From positions 806,001 through 870,000 of the forward strand of contig NZ_AOGX02000015.1 of the NCBI RefSeq assembly GCF_000332475.2: a DNA stretch of 64,000 nucleotides, written 5' to 3'. This document shows, one piece after another, positions 36,033 through 45,364 of the stretch (the stretch's first letter is position 1; every line of letters starts with the position of its first letter). Source of the stretch: Leptospira yanagawae serovar Saopaulo str. Sao Paulo = ATCC 700523. Its GTDB lineage: Bacteria; Spirochaetota; Leptospiria; Leptospirales; Leptospiraceae. A program made the translations under genes and the position numbers. Below the pieces are notes generated by a model. That model was not told the origin of the DNA and did not search any database. It saw nothing but the letters and a program-made list of their open reading frames with translations.

Positions 36033-36574
36033 ATGTCATCATTGTCAGGACAAATCTTAAGTGTTAGGCTAAATTTGTCCGTTTTACTTCCAACATTTTT
36101 TGGTTGTTACACATCAAACTCAATTTGAATCTTTTGATCCTCCCGTTTCGCGATTCTATCAGATTGGAAGAATCAAGTCACCAATTCTATCACCATTTCA
36201 CTGTTAGATGTTGATTTGGATTCTATTTTTGATGAAAAAATGATTACCCAATGTGATTTCATTCCTCAATGGAATCAGCTTTGATTTCCAAAGGGTTTCT
36301 ACTCTTTGAAGTTGATGAATCTAATTTAAGTCAAACAAAAATTGATCGTATGATCTCGATCGAAAATCTGAGTTATGAAAGGAAAGGGTATGGAAAAAAC
36401 GAAATCAGTGGTATCAAATATGATGCTATTTGTAAGGATATAAAATCCGGTAAAATTTATTGGAAGCAGACGGTTACTTACAAACCCACTCAAAAGGTTT
36501 TAATCAATTTGGATACCATACAAAATTCCGTACAGGAACTTTTTAATCTCTTAAGTCAAAATGGAGATATTTAA
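36033..36574 (+). pseudogene. Decayed small lipoprotein gene
   Basis: An ATG at 36033 opens a lipoprotein signal (ending LPTFFGC) that meets a stop at 36126. Coding-like sequence then resumes (frame of 36138-36284: FAILSDWKNQVTNSITISLLDVDLDSIF) and, after another shift, continues in the frame of 36269-36574 (101 codons: GFLLFEVDESNL ... IYWKQTVTYKPTQKVLINLDTIQNSVQEL). Together they would make one lipoprotein of about 175 residues. At least two disruptions are needed to explain it. The last part alone has no signal and no ribosome binding site. The family was not recognised. Confidence 0.6.
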
Positions 36575-36729
36575 ATTTTAGAGAAGTAAAACTACCATGT
36601 TAAGAGACAGATTGTGATTCTTATCATAAAAATCACCACAGAAAATTTTAAAAAAATATAGACCAATTGGTATATCTATGGCAATTGTCAAAGAAAGTTA
36701 TTTCCTTAGTTAGTTGAGACTATTTTACT

Positions 36730-37725
36730 TTGAAAAAGCTGATTTTAATTTTTTTACAAATTGTATCTTGTAGTGAGTTACGTTATCAAAATTTATGTGA
36801 TCCTAAATCGGAGCTATTTCTAAAAGGACTGATATCATTTCAATTTCTCGGAGAAAGTCGATACAGGTGTAATTCTTTTGACATTGATATTAAGACCAAT
36901 GTTTTGGATATTACTCCCAATACAGGAGTTCTATCGGAATCAGGAATAAGTTTTACTGTAGGAACTAGCCAAACTTTTGTCATTCGACTTACAAAAACGC
37001 CTGTTGCTGACGTTACAATTCAAATTGTTGCTTCAGACTCCTCTCTTACAACTTTATCTACGAATTCATTGACGTTTCCAAAGGAATCTTGGTCTAGTCC
37101 ATTGAGTTTTACTGCGACTGGCATCAATGATTCGATTATCAATGGTGATCGAAATTTTAAATTCAATTTAAAAATAGTTTCAACTGATGAAGAATTTCAT
37201 GATTTGGGATTTGAGATTCCTATGCAATTAAAAGATAATGAAAGAAGATTATTTCTATCCACGAGTACTTACAAAGGGGGAGAGTTCGGAGGAATCGCTG
37301 GAGCTGATTTAGTTTGTAACGCGGATATCAAATGTCCCGTTGGATCAAGTTGCAAAGCAATGATACTCGGTCCAACTCGAATTGCTTCTGCCACAGCAAA
37401 CTTAGGTGATGGTCAAGTCGATTGGGTGTTGCATCCATTTGCACATTATTACAGTCCGAGTCCGACAAATACACTCATAACAACTACGAATCAAACTTCT
37501 TTACTCCAGATTCCTTTCGCAAGTGTGATAGATGCTGTAGGGATAGGTGGTTGGCTTGGTAGCTTTTCGGGTTATGTGTTAGGTGGAAATACATGTTTCA
37601 ATTGGACAGAAATTACAGCAATCACGACTGGCTTTATGTTTCGAACACAATACACCGACAATAATTTGTTTGGAGGAAATTTTTCCTGCAGTAATCCTGT
37701 GCATTTAATTTGTGTAGAATTTTAA
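36730..37725 (+). CDS. DUF1554 lipoprotein with Calx-beta-like domain
   Basis: 331 residues from a TTG start. The signal ends in LQIVSC (lipobox). A short CDPKSELF...C motif follows, then a Calx-beta-like region (about 85-165: FTVGTSQTFVIRLTKTPVADVTIQI, LSFTATGINDSIINGDRNFKF), then DUF1554 (about 175-331: RLFLSTSTYKGGEFGGIAGADLVCNAD ... FSCSNPVHLICVEF), with conserved cysteines. DUF1554 is found in many Leptospira surface lipoproteins, some of which bind host proteins; in a saprophyte the ligand is unknown. The upstream region is AT-rich; no clear ribosome binding site is seen. Confidence 0.85.
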   Translation: MKKLILIFLQIVSCSELRYQNLCDPKSELFLKGLISFQFLGESRYRCNSFDIDIKTNVLDITPNTGVLSESGISFTVGTSQTFVIRLTKTPVADVTIQIVASDSSLTTLSTNSLTFPKESWSSPLSFTATGINDSIINGDRNFKFNLKIVSTDEEFHDLGFEIPMQLKDNERRLFLSTSTYKGGEFGGIAGADLVCNADIKCPVGSSCKAMILGPTRIASATANLGDGQVDWVLHPFAHYYSPSPTNTLITTTNQTSLLQIPFASVIDAVGIGGWLGSFSGYVLGGNTCFNWTEITAITTGFMFRTQYTDNNLFGGNFSCSNPVHLICVEF

Positions 37726-38635
37726 TAAAAAGTGGAACCATCTCTCTTATACTTTTTTTGTAAGAGCATGTGTATCTTTTTATAGGCAACTCGCAACCAA
37801 AAGCATAAATTCCTTTGAATCTTGGATTCGACAGGTACTTTCCGTTCTAATCGTTTCCTTGATTCAATACGAGATTGATCGATGAACTTTCAAAATCTCG
37901 TTACTTCATTGTTGGAACCTGTTTTGCAGCAGCGGCCGCATTTTTTTCCCTTTGGCAATTGCATTCTTTGAATTTTTCTGAGATGTTTGTTTGGTTTTCG
38001 TTTTCGGATTTTTATCGCCCATTTGGTCACCTGACTCATTGGTCCGGGGCTTGCTTTGCCACGTTGTAATTACTGTCGAAAGGAGATCATTGATTGTTTC
38101 GGTTGTAAACAAGAAAACGAAATTGTGACAGCAGTTGCACTCAGAATGGTTGTAATGGACCTGTTAGCGATGTTGTAAAGGCAATGAGCGTAAGAATCCC
38201 TATGCTTCCATTTTTTTCTTTTCGACTATGGTAATGAAGTGATGATTCGGGATATGAAAAGCCTCCGATTCCCCGTTTATAAAGCAAACTTCTTCCTTTT
38301 TCACTGTATATTCCCTTGAGACAGATCTCAATCGATGGATTCAAAACCAGTTGCATTTGGTGTTCGTCGGGTTAACCTTATGTCAATCGAAAGACCGACG
38401 ATGGCGTTATGCGATACGCAGATGGACCTACGCAATACAATTTTCTATGCATGGAATAGTAATTTTGTGGTGGAATTAGAATGTATCCAATCTAACGAAA
38501 GGTATTTAAAATGATTCGTAAAGTTTGAACACTACAAGCTAGGTTGATTTTTGTGAAAATGATAATACTGAGTTTGGGCCAAAGCGAGCTTTACCAGTTA
38601 AAAACTCGCCATTTGTAACAAACTAGAAATTCATA
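37726..38635. other. Gene-poor region with possible gene remnants
   Basis: 910 bp without a convincing intact gene. A 48-codon open stretch ending at 38178 has two CxxC pairs (CNYCRKEIIDCFGCKQEN), like a zinc ribbon. A second short frame from 38335 to 38514 (59 codons) also has a protein-like composition. Neither has a ribosome binding site or recognised homologue, and they are in separate pieces; decay of an older gene is possible but unproven. Confidence 0.35.
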
Positions 38636-41600
38636 TTACTCATACTTTACAAGATACATATCAACGGACCCACTCAAAATATGCCCATCCAGATTTCCGT
38701 TCGTAGTACCCGTTATGATCACCTTACCATTTGGGTCTGATATGATACCGCTTGCTTGCGTAGTTTTATTTGAGGTTCCTAACAAGGAAGTCCATATTTT
38801 TATACCATTGGTATTGTATTTTACCAAAAATGAATCACGTGTTCCCGTTATGGTTTTCCCATCTAAGTTACCTTCTGTGGGACCCGTGACGTAAATGTTT
38901 CCATTCAAATCGATTGTAATTCCATTTCCACTTGTAAGTTTATTTGTTACACCTAGCAATTTGGTCCATTGTTTTATACCGCTTGAATCATATTTTATTA
39001 TGAACAAATCAGCAGATCCTGTTTTAGTTTGTCCATCCAGATTGCCATATGTATTTCCTGTAGCATAGACATTACCAAAGGAGTCTATTGCTATACTCAT
39101 AGCACTTGTTTCTTGGCTAGCAACTCCTAACTGTTTGGTCCATTGTTTGACTCCACTGGAATTGTACTTTACGACAAAAAGATCACGATTTCCCATTTTC
39201 GTTTGACCATCTAGACTTCCATTTGTGAAACCTGTCGCATATATATTTCCATTTGAATCAGATGATATTCCTCTTGCTTGGCTAAAAGTTCCTGCGCCAC
39301 CACCTAACAATCTAGTCCATTGTTTTGTTCCATTTGTATCATATTTTACAATAAACATGTCTGCTTGACCTGATAGTTGCTGCCCATCTAAATTCCCGTA
39401 GGTATGACCCGACACATATACAGAACCAGATATATCAGAAATGATTCCGTAAGATGTCGTTGATGTAGTTGTGCCAGGCACTCCTAATAATCTTGTCCAT
39501 TGTTTGACACCATCTGAATTATATTTAACAACAAATAAATCAGATGGTCCCGACTTTGTAATTCCGTCCAAGTTTCCAGATGTCGCACCAGTTGTGTAAA
39601 TATTTCCGTTTGCATCCAAAGTGATCCCCAAGGCATCTGTATTGCCGCCTACTACACCTAACAATTTAGTCCATTGTTTAACCCCGTTCGGATTGAATTT
39701 AATTACAAATAAATCAGTGTTACCAGCCCTAATTTGTCCATCTAGATTTCCACTAGTTGTGCCTGTTGCGTAAAGGAATCCATTGGAATCCGATGTTATG
39801 CTTTGAGCTATTGTCATAGAACTAGTCACTCCTAATTGTTTGGACCATACCTTAACTCCAGTTAATAAAGTCATAGTTATGACTGTTGACTTCACATTCA
39901 ATAAATTCGCCCCACCACAGCTTCCTTTGTCGTCTGTAAAGGAAAATTGGACTGTGTATTCTCCTGCTACATCTGGCGTAAAGGAAGCTGATTTAGTATT
40001 TCCATTGGTGATGTTACTAGATGTAAGATTTGAAGTCGGGGGTTTGTTCAGAAGACTCCAGTTATATACATAATTTGCTGGATTAGCCCCGCAAGCCACA
40101 GCATCTGGATCTCCTGAAAGCGAAGCGTCTAAGCTTATAACATTTGGGAGTATTTCCGAAATTGTATCCACGAGCGAAATGGTAGGAGGTAAATTCTTAC
40201 GAAGGGTAGTAGCAGTTGTTATGCCATTCCAAATGCTGTAATTGTTTGATTCATCAACGGCTACAATACAAAAATAGTATATGGTATTGTCTGCTAAGTT
40301 TGTGACAGTAAAATTAAGTGCCGTACCTGCAGGGCTTGATGGCAAAGCATTGGGAATGGAAACAGCACTTCTACACTGAATATCTGTGAGGAGAGGAGTC
40401 GTAGAACGGTATATTTCATAATATTGGGCAGAACCTGAATTTCCATCATCACCTACAGCATTCCAGCTTAGTTGGATTTTATCAGTGTCTAGAGTAGTTG
40501 TAGTAACACTTATTATGTCTGAAGGAGGTGTGATGTCTGGAGAAGGATAAGTAGTCGCGAAAACAGTTCCATTCCATCGATTGAAATTTCCATTGTCATC
40601 GACAGCCCGAATACAAAAGAAATAAGTTGTGTTTGGATTTAAACCGCTTACATCTAATCTTTCGCTAACGCCTGCACTTTTCGGAATCAATGAATGATTG
40701 ATTAAGACTCCATTACAATTTCCATTATTTGTGATAGAACTTGATGATCGAAAAATTTGATACGCAACAGCTCGACCATATTGACTATCATCTCCTGGGG
40801 CAAGCCAATGTAATTGGATTTTGTTTGAAGAGACTGGAGTTGCGGACAGAGTTGTAATATCATTTGGACCGACTGTATCCAGAATATTTACCGTTGCAGT
40901 GGAATTCATTGCACCAACTGTTGCTACAACACCCGCAGTTCCGGGTACAGAAGGTAAAAAGGTACTAGAATTCATAGTGCCGACAGGGCCACCATTCAGT
41001 CCAATACCAGTAGCCGTATAACTCGCGTTTACATATCTTGGTGAACCGCCAAAGCTAGCAGTGACTCCAAAGATTACTTTATCGGTTATATCGAGACTAA
41101 CTGTAGATGGCATGATTTGTAAAAAATCAATAAGAGGATTGGCTTCACCATTTGGAGTATGGTCAACGACGTTAGGAATACCATCTCCATCGGAATCCAG
41201 AACTCCTCCAGCATCACCAGGATTTGTATCACTTCGTCCGTTATCTCTTTCCCAAGCGCAAAGCAGCCCATCGTTATCTTGATCCAATTCGAAATTGGAA
41301 ATGTATAGAGCTGTGTTGGAACTACTAGGATAATTAAAAATTCCAGTAGAGGGGACAAAACTAGTTTGTCCATAGGAATCAGAAGCTGAAATTTGGATTT
41401 GAATTCCTGATTCACTCATTGCTTCATACGGAATATTTACGGTATACCAATCAGTGACTCCTTCGCGGGTCATAGGAATTGCGACAGCTCCTCCATTTAC
41501 TGGACCTGTAATCAGATAAACTTTGATGGTATCTCCATCAGGATCGATGACTCTTGTCCGCAACATATAGGGAAGGTAACTGCAACCTGCTTTAAAATAA

Positions 41601-42250
41601 TAAAATGCTCCCAGATTGATCGGTGGCTGATTGCCAGGAGGAGGTGTCCCGATTCCAAAAATCGAAAAGGTCTCCGTATTAAAAACAACTTTGTCACCAG
41701 TGACTATGGTATCGTGAGCGGTCCAACTTGGAAACCTTCCTGAATTATCTGTCACACTAGTTGTGCTATACGAAAAACCTAAACTTTTTGTTTTAGAAAG
41801 GTTTAAACTTTGTATGGAGGAAGTATCTAATGACATACTCACAGTTACGGGTTTTTTAAATCGATACGATGGCTGGATTTCATATGCAGAGCTTGTCGGT
41901 AGATAACTACCAGGATATGAATTTGATACCAAGGTAAATTTAGAAATTGTAAACTCTACAGTATCTGTGACAGCACCTTCAGGAATATCGATTGTGATCA
42001 TACCATCACTGGAACGTATGGTGCTTCCATTAATGGTTACCTCTCCTCCACCTACAGGTACTGAATCATGGTCTTCCGCAGTTCCTGCTGAATGATTTAA
42101 GGCACCCAATGCAAGTAAGATATAGTCCGAGATTCTACTAGGTTTGTTATTAATATTGAATAATGAAGCAAGAATACAGTTTGTAGTAAAAAAAAGCACA
42201 ACTAGAAGATTTAAGAATTTCATATGTTTCCGTAAAATGTGTATTTTCAA
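38636..42250 (-). CDS. Large multidomain lipoprotein: ZU5-like, fibronectin III, PKD-like, SBBP propeller
   Basis: 1204 residues. The signal peptide ends in TNCILAS (Cys about 25, lipobox). Parts in order: a ZU5-like domain (about 65-200), a beta-domain, a DQDNDGL...DSDGDGIPN calcium-binding-type segment (about 320-365), a Big_2-like domain, two fibronectin III domains (about 460-680), a PKD-like domain (about 690-790), and then seven SBBP repeats of about 57 residues (for example KQWTKLLG...SDANGNIYTTGATSGNLDGIT...DLFVVKYN), which should close a seven-bladed propeller. It would be a long surface protein. It is monocistronic, with no frame damage over 3.6 kb. Confidence 0.88.
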   Translation of the reverse strand: MKIHILRKHMKFLNLLVVLFFTTNCILASLFNINNKPSRISDYILLALGALNHSAGTAEDHDSVPVGGGEVTINGSTIRSSDGMITIDIPEGAVTDTVEFTISKFTLVSNSYPGSYLPTSSAYEIQPSYRFKKPVTVSMSLDTSSIQSLNLSKTKSLGFSYSTTSVTDNSGRFPSWTAHDTIVTGDKVVFNTETFSIFGIGTPPPGNQPPINLGAFYYFKAGCSYLPYMLRTRVIDPDGDTIKVYLITGPVNGGAVAIPMTREGVTDWYTVNIPYEAMSESGIQIQISASDSYGQTSFVPSTGIFNYPSSSNTALYISNFELDQDNDGLLCAWERDNGRSDTNPGDAGGVLDSDGDGIPNVVDHTPNGEANPLIDFLQIMPSTVSLDITDKVIFGVTASFGGSPRYVNASYTATGIGLNGGPVGTMNSSTFLPSVPGTAGVVATVGAMNSTATVNILDTVGPNDITTLSATPVSSNKIQLHWLAPGDDSQYGRAVAYQIFRSSSSITNNGNCNGVLINHSLIPKSAGVSERLDVSGLNPNTTYFFCIRAVDDNGNFNRWNGTVFATTYPSPDITPPSDIISVTTTTLDTDKIQLSWNAVGDDGNSGSAQYYEIYRSTTPLLTDIQCRSAVSIPNALPSSPAGTALNFTVTNLADNTIYYFCIVAVDESNNYSIWNGITTATTLRKNLPPTISLVDTISEILPNVISLDASLSGDPDAVACGANPANYVYNWSLLNKPPTSNLTSSNITNGNTKSASFTPDVAGEYTVQFSFTDDKGSCGGANLLNVKSTVITMTLLTGVKVWSKQLGVTSSMTIAQSITSDSNGFLYATGTTSGNLDGQIRAGNTDLFVIKFNPNGVKQWTKLLGVVGGNTDALGITLDANGNIYTTGATSGNLDGITKSGPSDLFVVKYNSDGVKQWTRLLGVPGTTTSTTSYGIISDISGSVYVSGHTYGNLDGQQLSGQADMFIVKYDTNGTKQWTRLLGGGAGTFSQARGISSDSNGNIYATGFTNGSLDGQTKMGNRDLFVVKYNSSGVKQWTKQLGVASQETSAMSIAIDSFGNVYATGNTYGNLDGQTKTGSADLFIIKYDSSGIKQWTKLLGVTNKLTSGNGITIDLNGNIYVTGPTEGNLDGKTITGTRDSFLVKYNTNGIKIWTSLLGTSNKTTQASGIISDPNGKVIITGTTNGNLDGHILSGSVDMYLVKYE

Positions 42251-42355
42251 TTATAAACATGATATTGGTTATACGTAATTAAAAGTCAGTTAATTATTTC
42301 CTTATCAGAAAACTTTTGTTAGTTTTTTCCATTACAAAAATCAACCAACCTACCC

Positions 42356-42408
42356 GCGCCCCGGATCGACCGAGCGCCCTCGTCGAGGAAGAGCCGGAAT
42401 GTGCGCCC
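42356..42408. repeat. Short member of the GC-rich intergenic repeat family
   Basis: 53 bp with the same GCGCCCCGGAT left end and the same GCCGGAA...TGTGCGCCC right end as the 70-bp copies, but a different, shorter centre. The conserved ends with a variable middle suggest a mobile or structured element. Confidence 0.65.
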
Positions 42409-42439
42409 AAAACAAAAAAGGGAACCCGTAATGGCTCCC
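42409..42439 (-). terminator. Rho-independent terminator downstream of mreB
   Basis: Read on the minus strand, GGGAGCC pairs with GGTTCCC (one G-U pair) across a 6-nt loop and is followed by TTTTTTGTTTT. It lies about 160 bp after the mreB stop. Confidence 0.65.
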
Positions 42440-42475
42440 TTCACGTTTCTAAATGGAATGTTTTTAATACCCGTC

Positions 42476-42583
42476 GTTTCGATATGCTTCGCTACTCAAC
42501 GACCGAAACGATGGCATCAAATACCGAAACGACATCCGACCAACAAAGCCGAGCATTGAGTAGGCCAAAGGCCGTATCGAAAG
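42476..42583. repeat. Imperfect inverted repeat after mreB
   Basis: Arms at 42476-42501 and 42554-42583 share TTTCGATA and TACTCAA elements in inverted orientation. The spacer also carries two further CGAAACGA copies. It sits between mreB and its terminator, and so would be part of the mreB 3' untranslated region. Confidence 0.5.
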
Positions 42584-42595
42584 GCGAAATGCCCC

Positions 42596-43618
42596 CTACC
42601 GGATCCCTGGTTTAATGTATTTCAACTCATCCAAGTAACGTCCTGTTCCGAGCACCACGCATGTGAGTGGGTTTTCCGCACGGAAGACCGGAACTCCAGT
42701 TTCTTTGGTGAGGTAGTGTTCGAGACCTCGGAGGAGGCAACCACCACCCGTGAGAACGATCCCTCGTTCTACGATATCGGCAGCTAGTTCTGGCGGAGTG
42801 CGTTCGAGAACCGATTTGATTCCGTCTAGGATTTCGTCTGTTGGTTCTTTCAGGGCTTTTCGGATTTCGTTGGAATCCAGTTCGAGGGTACGTGGGAGAC
42901 CAGAGATGGCATCACGGCCTTTCACTTCCATTGTGTCCACACGTTTGTCAGCAAATGCATTTCCAATCGTGAGTTTGATGTCCTCAGCAGTTCTTTCTCC
43001 AACCACTAGGTTGTATTGGTTACGAAGGTATTTCACAATCGCTTCATCGAATTCGTCACCACCTGTTCGGATGGACTCGGCGATCACCATACCACCAAGA
43101 GAGATCACAGCGATTTCTGTGGTTCCCCCTCCGATGTCCACAATCATGTTCCCTGCTGGTTCATGGATGGGGATGTTGGCACCGATGGCAGCAGCGAGTG
43201 CTTCTTCGATGAGGAAAATTTCTCGGGCTCCCGCTTGTTCAGCGGACTCACGAACGGCACGTCTTTCTACTTCGGTGATCCCAGAAGGAACTCCGATAAC
43301 GATGCGCGGTTTTACAAATGTAGTACGGTTGTGGACTTTTGCGATGAAGTAACGGATCATCTTTTCCACGGTTTCGAAGTCGGCGATGACCCCATCTTTC
43401 ATGGGGCGGATGGCAACGATGTCACCAGGAGTCCTTCCGAGCATTCGTTTTGCTTCTTGTCCCACGGCGAGGACTCGACCAGTGGAGGCTTGGACTGCCA
43501 CGACCGAAGGTTCTGATAGGACGATCCCTTGTCCTTTCACATGCACGAGGGTGTTCGCGGTTCCCAAATCGATTCCCATATCGTTCGAGAAAAGTCCATA
43601 AAGATTATCAAATATCAT
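42596..43618 (-). CDS. mreB: Rod-shape-determining protein MreB
   Basis: 340 residues, the standard length. This actin-like ATPase forms membrane-bound filaments that guide cell wall synthesis. Phosphate-1 loop [12 protein letters not shown] (about 14-25), phosphate-2 [13 protein letters not shown] (about 160) and adenosine motif [11 protein letters not shown] (about 288) are intact. GC content looks higher than that of neighbours, as expected for a highly expressed conserved gene. mreC/mreD are not adjacent in this window. It is divergent from the Ppx/GppA gene. Confidence 0.98.
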   Translation of the reverse strand: MIFDNLYGLFSNDMGIDLGTANTLVHVKGQGIVLSEPSVVAVQASTGRVLAVGQEAKRMLGRTPGDIVAIRPMKDGVIADFETVEKMIRYFIAKVHNRTTFVKPRIVIGVPSGITEVERRAVRESAEQAGAREIFLIEEALAAAIGANIPIHEPAGNMIVDIGGGTTEIAVISLGGMVIAESIRTGGDEFDEAIVKYLRNQYNLVVGERTAEDIKLTIGNAFADKRVDTMEVKGRDAISGLPRTLELDSNEIRKALKEPTDEILDGIKSVLERTPPELAADIVERGIVLTGGGCLLRGLEHYLTKETGVPVFRAENPLTCVVLGTGRYLDELKYIKPGIR

Positions 43619-43762
43619 ATCAGATCCTGGTGAAAGAAGTACGAAAGGGGGAATTTACGGTGGGTTTACACCAAAACTTTACAATTCTACCCGTTCCCCA
43701 TAATTTTCGGCTGGTTTTTGCTTTCAACCGTAAAAATTTTCGATAGGCTAGTAAGATACAAA

Positions 43763-45364
43763 ATGCTTCCTTTCTCACACATCTTACGCAAACCAAACCA
43801 GGCATTTCGCACGGAAAAGATCCTTGCTGCCATCGATTTGGGCACCAATTCCTTCCATATCGTCATCGTCAAACTAAGACCGGACGGTACACTTGAATAC
43901 CTAACGAAAGAAAAGGAATCTGTTCGTTTGGGAAGCGGTAGCAGTGATTATGCGGTCATTCGCGATGATGCAATGGAACGTGGGATTGCTTGTTTAAAGC
44001 GGTTTAAAACACTCGCCGAAAGTTACAAAGCGGAAATCCGAGCCGTTGCCACAAGTGCCCTAAGGGAAGCGGAAAATCGCCAGGTCTTTCTGGATCGCGC
44101 CGAGAAAGAAACGGGAATCCAAATCCAAGTTGTTTCTGGAAACGAAGAGGCTCGCTTAATTTATTTAGGAATTTTACAAGGGTTACCAGTTTTTGACAAA
44201 CGAATCCTTCTCATTGATATTGGAGGAGGGAGTACAGAACTACTCATTGGCGAAAAAGGAGAGATTCTTTTTTCCACCAGTATGAAGTTAGGTGCCATCA
44301 GATTAACAGAAAAATACTTAAAAAAAGATCCAATTTCTGCCACCGATTTGCAAAAATGTAGGATCCACATTGAATCAGTGTTATCTGCCTTTTTACCTCA
44401 AATCGAAAAGTTAAAACCATTTTTGGTTGTGGGGAGTTCTGGGACTATCACTTCGGTCACTTCCATGGTACTTGAAAAAAAAGGAGAAAAACGGGAACGA
44501 TTGAATGGAACAGAGATTCCCATCGATTCCTTTAAAGAGATCCGCAAACAAGTATTAGATGCTGAAAGTATCAAAAAACGATTAAAAATCCCAGGTTTAG
44601 ATGCCAAACGGGGGGATATTATTGTTGGTGGGATTCTCGTTTTGGATGAAGTTTTACAAAGGATCAAAGCACCAGCATTTACGGTAAGTGATTTTGCACT
44701 CCGAGAAGGCATTGTATACGATACGATTGAATCATGGTTCAGGCATACAGACACATCATTGCCAAGACTCGATAACATTCGGGACAAGGCGATTAAAACC
44801 GTTGCGAATCTTTATCCGCAAGGGAAAAAACATGCAGAAACAGTTACAAGACTCACCTTGCAATTGTTTGATGATCTAACTAACTTACATGGACTTGGGA
44901 ATTTAGAGAGAGATTATTTAGAAACTGCCTGTTATCTCCACCAAGTGGGTCTTTGTATCTCCCACCACAACTATCACAAACATAGTTATTATATCATTCG
45001 TAACTCAGAAGCAATGGTTGGTTTCTCCAACGCGGAAATTGAAATCATCGCACTTCTTGCTCGTTATCACAGAAAAGGTGGACCGAAAGGAAAACACGAG
45101 GAATTTAAGGCACTCAGACCAGAAGACCAACTGCTTGTCAGGAAATTAGCTTCGTTTCTTCGAATTGGTGATGGTTTAGACCGTTCTGAGAAATCCATTA
45201 TCGAACGATTGGATGCAGTGTTAGAAAAAGGGAAGGTAAATTGTAGGTTGTATTACCAAAAGAGTGAAGATCCGAATTTAGAAATTTGGTCTGTATCTGA
45301 AAAAAAGGATTTGTTTGAAGATACATTTGGTACGAATTTAGAGTTTCAATTGCACCCAATATGA
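43763..45364 (+). CDS. Ppx/GppA-family phosphatase
   Basis: 533 residues from the ATG at 43763; a TTG at 43718 would extend it without family support. Ppx/GppA enzymes hydrolyse polyphosphate ends or pppGpp. ASKHA signatures: IDLGTNSFHIVIV (about 25-37), EARLIYLGI, LIDIGGGSTELLI and VGSSGTITSV. A C-terminal HD-like region (YLETACYLHQVGLCISHHNYHKHSYYIIRN) gives the long Ppx form. The stop overlaps the ATG of the SpoIIE-type phosphatase (45361-45364), so the two are probably translated together. Which substrate is preferred cannot be told from sequence. Confidence 0.9.
   Translation: MLPFSHILRKPNQAFRTEKILAAIDLGTNSFHIVIVKLRPDGTLEYLTKEKESVRLGSGSSDYAVIRDDAMERGIACLKRFKTLAESYKAEIRAVATSALREAENRQVFLDRAEKETGIQIQVVSGNEEARLIYLGILQGLPVFDKRILLIDIGGGSTELLIGEKGEILFSTSMKLGAIRLTEKYLKKDPISATDLQKCRIHIESVLSAFLPQIEKLKPFLVVGSSGTITSVTSMVLEKKGEKRERLNGTEIPIDSFKEIRKQVLDAESIKKRLKIPGLDAKRGDIIVGGILVLDEVLQRIKAPAFTVSDFALREGIVYDTIESWFRHTDTSLPRLDNIRDKAIKTVANLYPQGKKHAETVTRLTLQLFDDLTNLHGLGNLERDYLETACYLHQVGLCISHHNYHKHSYYIIRNSEAMVGFSNAEIEIIALLARYHRKGGPKGKHEEFKALRPEDQLLVRKLASFLRIGDGLDRSEKSIIERLDAVLEKGKVNCRLYYQKSEDPNLEIWSVSEKKDLFEDTFGTNLEFQLHPI

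Noticed and set aside
37875..38069. 64-codon frame starting with TTG
   Set aside because: No ribosome binding site, no family, and it competes with other equally weak frames in the same gap.
42750..43516. Two long open frames (200 and 166 codons) on the plus strand across mreB
   Set aside because: They are antisense to the highly conserved mreB, have no ribosome binding sites and arise from its higher GC content and codon bias.
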